From Candidatus Gastranaerophilales bacterium (GTDB lineage Bacteria > Cyanobacteriota > Vampirovibrionia > Gastranaerophilales > Gastranaerophilaceae): 18,150 bases of DNA. The DNA is taken from positions 1 to 18,150 of the forward strand of contig CANQZO010000010.1 in NCBI GenBank assembly GCA_947628355.1. The letters are read 5' to 3'. The position numbers were made by a program, and so were the translations under genes. The notes under the pieces were generated by a model, which ran no database searches, was not told the origin of the DNA, and saw only the letters and a list, made by a program, of their open reading frames with translations. Positions 14,898-18,150 of this stretch are shown here, in pieces (position 1 is the stretch's first letter; each line of letters opens with the position of its first letter).

Positions 14898-15035
14898 AAA
14901 GATGAAACAATAAAAAAAATTGTTAAAAAGCACTACAAGCGTGTTATTATCGATGAGCCTAAGGATTACATTGAGACGGTAAATAAAGAAGTGACAATGG
15001 CATAGCCGATGTTGTTATAGATGTTGCAAGAATAT
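14898..15035 (+). pseudogene. Decayed gene remnant, unrecognised
   Basis: An open stretch without a start codon reads (K)DETIKKIVKKHYKRVI then IDEPKDYIETVNKEVT. It stops at TAG (15003-15005). Shifting frame by one base at about 14998 continues a protein-like reading, NGIADVVIDVARIYYF, to the end of the gap. This looks like a coding remnant with a one-base deletion and no 5' end. Its base composition is less AT-rich than the flanks. I do not recognise the family, and chance cannot be excluded. The rest of the 14823-15036 gap shows only short AT-rich inverted repeats. Confidence 0.35.
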
Positions 15036-15036
15036 A

Positions 15037-15807
15037 TTATTTTTGGCCGTTCATATATTCTAAGGTCAAAAATTCCAATAAATTAATATTAGTTTTTCCG
15101 TCCTCTATTGCTTTAATTATAAATTCTCTGTCCTTGTCTGTTTTAAGATTCTGCATAATTTCGTGTATTTTTTCTTTAGAGTTAGTTATATCGCTAAGCA
15201 TTTTATATAATTTTATCCCCAATGGAGTATTAATAAGTTTTTCTGTTTGTTCCGCCGTACTAACATCACAACACCAAGTACCTTTTGTATATTTTTTGAA
15301 TAATTCAGCCAGTCCTATTGCTTTTGCTTCCGTTGAAAGAGCTACTATTTTAAAATTTTGATTGTTAAATCCGATAGCTTCATTTTTTCCGTGCAGGACA
15401 GTAACTTTTTTGTAGTTGTTTTGTTCAAGTGTATCAATTAAATTAAAATCACTACAGGAAGCAAGATTAAAATCTATAAGTTTATTTAATTCAAGATTAT
15501 TAATACCGAAATTTAAACATCTTGCCAATATTGCTTTAAATCCGTAAGTTTCACCATCCATTAACCAATGAATGAAAAATGAACAGTTTATTTTATTAAA
15601 AAAAACGGTAAAATCCGTTAGTAATAACTTTTCTGCTTCCATTAAGGAATTTCCTTTTTTGATATAATTATCCAAAGAAAAAGAGTGCATTTCATCTGTT
15701 TTAATATTATAAACAGAAATACAGCAAATGCTTGGTGCTAATGCTCCGCCATTATAAAATCCGCTGCAGGAATAATGTATTGAATAAATATTTTGTTTTT
15801 TGTTCAT
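15037..15807 (-). CDS. Unknown protein, possibly RNase H-like
   Basis: A 256-residue protein. The ATG follows AAGGAG (15816-15821) by eight bases. It has no signal peptide or membrane helix. From memory it resembles an uncharacterised bacterial family with a HWxM...YGFxAIxxR core: here FIHWLMDGETYGFKAILAR (78-96), a LIDFNL stretch (110-115), GKNEAIGF (140-147) and ALSTEAKAIGLAELF (156-170). The early segment with alternating hydrophobic strands (YSIHYSCSGFYNG, ICCISVYNI) and scattered acidic residues could be an RNase H or 3'-5' exonuclease-like fold; that is an inference. The C-terminal 65 residues are helical and charged. It is divergent from a WYL regulator gene with an 83-base gap, a layout in which the regulator often controls its neighbour. 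Confidence 0.7.
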   Translation of the reverse strand: MNKKQNIYSIHYSCSGFYNGGALAPSICCISVYNIKTDEMHSFSLDNYIKKGNSLMEAEKLLLTDFTVFFNKINCSFFIHWLMDGETYGFKAILARCLNFGINNLELNKLIDFNLASCSDFNLIDTLEQNNYKKVTVLHGKNEAIGFNNQNFKIVALSTEAKAIGLAELFKKYTKGTWCCDVSTAEQTEKLINTPLGIKLYKMLSDITNSKEKIHEIMQNLKTDKDREFIIKAIEDGKTNINLLEFLTLEYMNGQK

Positions 15808-15843
15808 ATTATTGTCTCCTTAATCTAAGGATAAAATACCTAT

Positions 15844-15871
15844 ATGACAAAAACGGTCGTAATGGTAAAAT
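15844..15871 (+). promoter_or_regulatory. Promoter of the WYL regulator gene, in the shared divergent region
   Basis: ATGACA (15844-15849) and TAAAAT (15866-15871) are 16 bases apart, each matching consensus at 5 of 6 bases. The predicted start lies just before the strong AAAAAGGAG ribosome binding site (15877-15885). On the other strand TTACCA and TATAGG, 18 bases apart, could serve the divergent gene, so the two promoters would overlap and one bound factor could control both. Confidence 0.5.
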
Positions 15872-15890
15872 AATTTAAAAAGGAGTTTTT

Positions 15891-16853
15891 ATGGAAGAAA
15901 AACCGAGATATTCAAGAGTATCCGATATTTTGGATTTAGCTGTTTATATGTCGTCAAAACCCTTGGGCATAACAATTAATGAAATCGCTCAAAGATATAA
16001 TGTTTCTCGCCGTACTGCAGAACGTATGCGTGATAGTCTTACTTGTATTTTTTCACAAGTGGATGAAATTGAAACTAAAGACACTCAAAAACATTGGGGA
16101 TTTATTAATTATTCAATCAGCCAATTAGTTTCATTTACACCTAAAGAAATAGCAAATATTGAACAATGTCAAAGAAGAACAACTAACAAAGAAATGAAAG
16201 AAGAACTTTCTAAAACAATAGAAAAAATAAAGTCTTTAAACCGTAAATGTTTAGTTAATACCGAAAATAATATTGAAATGATTATGCAGACTGAAGGTTA
16301 TGCCATAAGGCAAATGCCTCAATATAAAATAAATCTGCAAATACTTGAAGTTATAAGAGAAGCACTTCATCAATCTAAAAAAGTTACCGGCATTTATCAT
16401 AATAAAAAAAGGACTATTGAGCCTTTGGGTATGATTTATGGAGAAAAAATATATTTAATCGCAAAAGAAAAATCAAAAGGCAAAGAAATATATAATTATC
16501 TCTTGCACAAATTTAAAGATTTAAAATTGACTAATGAAACTTTTGATAAAGGAAATTTTAATCTTCAAGAATATTTAAGCCGGTCTTTTGGTGTTTATCA
16601 CGGTAAAATTCTAAATGTAAAATTATCATTTTCAAAAGAATTAGCCCAAGAGGCTTCACAATTTAATTTTCACCCGACGCAAAAAATAATTAAAGAAAAA
16701 GACGGCACTCTTACCGTTACATTTAAAGCCTCAGGAGATAAAGAAATAATGTGGCATATTTTTAAATGGGGAAGCGCCTGCAAAATTATTTCGCCTAAAG
16801 TTTTGAAAGATGAGTATAAAAAATATCTTGAAGATGTTATGAGAAATTATTAA
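15891..16853 (+). CDS. WYL-domain transcriptional regulator
   Basis: A 320-residue protein with the classic HTH-WYL-WCX layout. The N-terminal winged helix-turn-helix is at about 8-60 (GITINEIAQRYNVSRRTAER, 26-45, is the HTH). A helical linker spans 80-125. The WYL ligand-sensing domain is about 152-232 (TGIYHNKKRTIEPLGMIYGE, IYLIAKEK, RSFGVY). The WCX dimerisation/extension domain is 240-315. WYL regulators bind DNA and respond to small ligands or nucleic acids, and are often found next to defence or DNA-repair genes. The ATG follows a textbook AAGGAG by five bases. It is divergent from the unknown 256-residue gene and may regulate it and itself. Its stop lies only six bases from the convergent repeat-protein stop. 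Confidence 0.9.
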   Translation: MEEKPRYSRVSDILDLAVYMSSKPLGITINEIAQRYNVSRRTAERMRDSLTCIFSQVDEIETKDTQKHWGFINYSISQLVSFTPKEIANIEQCQRRTTNKEMKEELSKTIEKIKSLNRKCLVNTENNIEMIMQTEGYAIRQMPQYKINLQILEVIREALHQSKKVTGIYHNKKRTIEPLGMIYGEKIYLIAKEKSKGKEIYNYLLHKFKDLKLTNETFDKGNFNLQEYLSRSFGVYHGKILNVKLSFSKELAQEASQFNFHPTQKIIKEKDGTLTVTFKASGDKEIMWHIFKWGSACKIISPKVLKDEYKKYLEDVMRNY

Positions 16854-16859
16854 TAACTT

Positions 16860-17276
16860 TTATTTATAGCTACCTATTTTTCTGCCGTACTTGTCGTACT
16901 GCGTTATTGTGCCGGATGAATCTTTTTTAAAACTGCCTGTTTTTTGTCCGTACTTATCATAAGAAGTTGTTACTCCGTTTGAATCGGTTTTAAATGAACC
17001 TGTTTTTACTCCGTATTTATCATATTGAGTTGTGGTTGAACCTGTTGTCTTGTAGCTTCCCGTTTTCTGACCGTATCTGTCATAAGAATTATACCCAGAG
17101 GGAGTCTGCCTGTATGAACCTGTTTTAGCACCATATCTGTCATATTGGTTTATGGTTGAACCGTTTTGCCTAAAAGTCCCCGTCTTTTGTCCGTACATGT
17201 CATAAGAATTTGTATCACTCAACCCGTAATTTGTTGTTAAAAATAAAATAAATATAATTAATAAAAGTTTTTTCAT
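16860..17276 (-). CDS. Secreted protein of YDxYGxKTGS repeats
   Basis: A 138-residue protein made of a signal peptide (MKKLLLIIFILFLTTNYGLS, cleavage near residue 20) and six copies of a 20-21-residue repeat. The repeat consensus is [S/Q]YD[K/R]YGxKTGS[Y/F][K/R] plus a short Thr/Ser/Gly linker. There is no lipobox. The aromatic and glycine spacing recalls other beta-hairpin repeats (YD- or MORN-like), so a small extracellular or periplasmic beta-solenoid is possible; the function is unknown. The ATG follows GAGG by eight bases. It starts 19 bases after the stop of the DUF4186 gene on the same strand and is probably its operon partner. Confidence 0.8.
   Translation of the reverse strand: MKKLLLIIFILFLTTNYGLSDTNSYDMYGQKTGTFRQNGSTINQYDRYGAKTGSYRQTPSGYNSYDRYGQKTGSYKTTGSTTTQYDKYGVKTGSFKTDSNGVTTSYDKYGQKTGSFKKDSSGTITQYDKYGRKIGSYK
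16863..17204 (-). repeat. Six tandem 60-63-base coding repeats, alternating in type
   Basis: Units encode residues 25-138 of the repeat protein. Units 1, 3 and 5 read SYDxYGQKTG; units 2, 4 and 6 read QYDxYG[A/V/R]K[T/I]G. The alternation indicates that a two-unit block (about 120 bases) was the unit of duplication. Confidence 0.8.
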
Positions 17277-17295
17277 CCGATGTACCTCAAATTTA

Positions 17296-17643
17296 TTATA
17301 TTAAATCAATTTGTTTTTTTATCCATTCCATAATTATGGAAACAAGATATTCCTGTTCTTTTTGAGTCAGTTCTCTGCCTTTTGGGATTTTATGCCATTT
17401 TTCAATGCAGCTTCGGCAGCATGTTGCAGTTGCATGTTGTGCTATAAAAACGGGGTGTCTTCTCATCGGAGTTTGCTTTCCGTCATTAACAGGTTCTGCG
17501 GGTGCTACTCTATCTCTTATAAAATCGCAGGCATGAGAATATATTTTATCTAAACCTTTTTCGTTGATATATTCAAGTTCTTTTTTTCTCAGTTTAAATT
17601 TTGCTCTAAATTTTGATTTATTAAGTCTGTCTAAAATATCCAT
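17296..17643 (-). CDS. DUF4186 family protein
   Basis: A 115-residue protein, the usual full length for DUF4186. It matches the family along its length as I remember it: an N-terminal KSKFRAKFKL helix, then NDGKQTPMRRHPVFIAQHA (53-71) running into TATCCRSCIEKWHKIPKGR (72-90), and a C-terminal helix ending MEWIKKQIDLI. The conserved H70, C75, C76, C79 and H84 look like metal ligands, but the family has no established function that I know of. No signal peptide or membrane segment is seen. There is no Shine-Dalgarno sequence before the ATG, and a good promoter (17652-17680) ends nine bases upstream, so translation is probably leaderless. The repeat-protein gene follows on the same strand. Confidence 0.9.
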   Translation of the reverse strand: MDILDRLNKSKFRAKFKLRKKELEYINEKGLDKIYSHACDFIRDRVAPAEPVNDGKQTPMRRHPVFIAQHATATCCRSCIEKWHKIPKGRELTQKEQEYLVSIIMEWIKKQIDLI

Positions 17644-17651
17644 ACTAATTT

Positions 17652-17680
17652 ATTTTATCAGTGAATTTGTTACTTATCAA
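17652..17680 (-). promoter_or_regulatory. Promoter of the DUF4186 gene, predicting a leaderless mRNA
   Basis: On the minus strand, TTGATA (17675-17680) and TAAAAT (17652-17657) are 17 bases apart. The -10 box ends nine bases before the A of the ATG, so transcription should begin at or within two bases of the start codon. Confidence 0.6.
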
Positions 17681-17694
17681 ATTACATAATTCAG

Positions 17695-17715
17695 CTAAAT
17701 ATTTTAAATATTTAG
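17695..17715. repeat. 21-base palindrome between two divergent promoters
   Basis: The arms CTAAATATTT (17695-17704) and AAATATTTAG (17706-17715) are perfect reverse complements around a single central base. It lies between the DUF4186 -35 (17675-17680, minus) and a candidate -35 for the right-end gene (17717-17722, plus). This is a plausible shared operator or activator site. Confidence 0.5.
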
Positions 17716-17716
17716 T

Positions 17717-17746
17717 TTGTTCATCAAAGTTCTAAAAATTTACAAT
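17717..17746 (+). promoter_or_regulatory. Candidate promoter for the right-end FKS gene
   Basis: TTGTTC (17717-17722) and TACAAT (17741-17746) are 18 bases apart. The -10 matches 5 of 6 bases and the -35 is moderate. It is about 20 bases upstream of the AAAGGA that precedes the short leader ORF. Confidence 0.4.
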
Positions 17747-17780
17747 TGTAATTAAATTAATTAATAAAGGAAATATTTTT

Positions 17781-17828
17781 ATGAAGAATAACTTTATTAT
17801 TATATACACTCTTATAAAGAATAATTAA
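17781..17828 (+). CDS. Possible 15-codon leader ORF
   Basis: ATG (17781) to TAA (17826-17828) encodes MKNNFIIIYTLIKNN. It is preceded by AAAGGA (17767-17772) at eight-base spacing, the best ribosome binding site in the gap. Its stop overlaps the next start as TAATG, a classic arrangement for translational coupling. The following gene has only a weak site of its own. It could be a leader peptide that controls the downstream gene, or a chance ORF with the ribosome binding site serving re-initiation. Confidence 0.4.
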   Translation: MKNNFIIIYTLIKNN

Positions 17829-18150
17829 TGGAAAATATTACATTTAAAAGTCCTCAAAATACAAATTTTGTATTTAATAACAAATACAATAATATACAAT
17901 GCGGTAAAACTCCAAAGAAACAATTATTAAAGGATACTGCAGAATTCTCAAGCAAACAAAAAAAGGAAAAAATTGATTATTCAATAGATGACGGGAAAAT
18001 TTCGTTTTCAGATAAAATAAAAAATTTTGCAAAAGGAATAATAAGCCCGATAACAACATTATTTTCATCACCCAAAAATTTTGTAATGGGTGTGGGAATA
18101 ATTGCTGCCGGTAGTGCATTAATGATAGCTACAGGCGGAGCATTAGCTCC
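17828..18150 (+). CDS. N-terminal part of an FKS-motif membrane protein, unknown function
   Basis: 107 codons are visible and the gene runs off the right edge. The N-terminus is MENITFKSPQNTNFVF, with the F-K-[G/S] element at residues 6-8, the closest to the start of the five proteins that carry it. A polar, lysine-rich segment (about 20-70) follows. A probable membrane helix at about 85-107 (FVMGVGIIAAGSALMIATGG) suggests an integral or membrane-tethered protein. It has no cleavable signal peptide. The ATG is fused to the stop of a short upstream ORF (TAATG), and only a weak AAAGA precedes it. I do not recognise the family and infer that it is lineage-restricted. Confidence 0.7.
   Translation, partial: MENITFKSPQNTNFVFNNKYNNIQCGKTPKKQLLKDTAEFSSKQKKEKIDYSIDDGKISFSDKIKNFAKGIISPITTLFSSPKNFVMGVGIIAAGSALMIATGGALA

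Overview
The window is AT-rich, densely coded bacterial DNA that uses the standard code (TGA ends the acetyltransferase gene). Cues that fit a gut-type non-photosynthetic cyanobacterial relative (Candidatus Gastranaerophilales / Vampirovibrionia) are an SLH-domain envelope protein, a cyanobacterial-style histidine kinase paired with an HD-GYP regulator, and several lineage-type proteins with a short N-terminal Phe-Lys-Gly/Ser motif. The lineage is inferred from protein style; no rRNA or other marker is present. I see no phage, insertion sequence, CRISPR array, tRNA or rRNA.

Layout. At 1-529 (+) lie the 3' end of murA and a small coupled gene with a duplicated RWYD motif. At 535-3796 (-) lie an SLH-domain exported protein, a 112-residue unknown protein and a 545-residue membrane protein. 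A strong promoter built from two abutting inverted repeats drives the 112-residue and SLH genes. At 4086-5291 (+) is an HNH-nuclease-like protein, tail to tail with a TPR/HExxH metallopeptidase-like protein (5281-6282, -). Then come proS (6372-8102, -) and a three-gene c-di-GMP-type signalling operon (11441 down to 8159, -): PilZ protein, membrane histidine kinase, REC/HD-GYP regulator. An exported M16 peptidase (11503-14106, -) lies upstream of that operon and divergent from a maltose O-acetyltransferase-like gene (14265-14822, +). A decayed gene remnant (about 14898-15035) separates it from an unknown, possibly RNase H-like protein (15037-15807, -). That gene is divergent from a WYL-domain regulator (15891-16853, +). 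At the right end are a secreted YDxYGxKTGS-repeat protein and a DUF4186 protein (both -). Divergent from these is the start of another membrane protein with the F-K-S motif, preceded by a possible 15-codon leader ORF.

How it fits together. Cell-wall synthesis (murA), envelope proteins (SLH, M16, repeat protein) and c-di-GMP signalling suggest a surface-oriented region mixed with housekeeping (proS). The most unusual signal is that five otherwise unrelated proteins carry [I/N/S/A/T]-F-K-[G/S] in their first 50 residues. One is a soluble HNH-like protein, one a metallopeptidase-like protein, two are membrane proteins and one is small and disordered. This looks like a shared N-terminal tag of unknown function. 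Other points worth a second look are two genes that appear leaderless, an HD-GYP domain lacking two canonical metal-site residues, and dyad symmetries placed on or between promoters.
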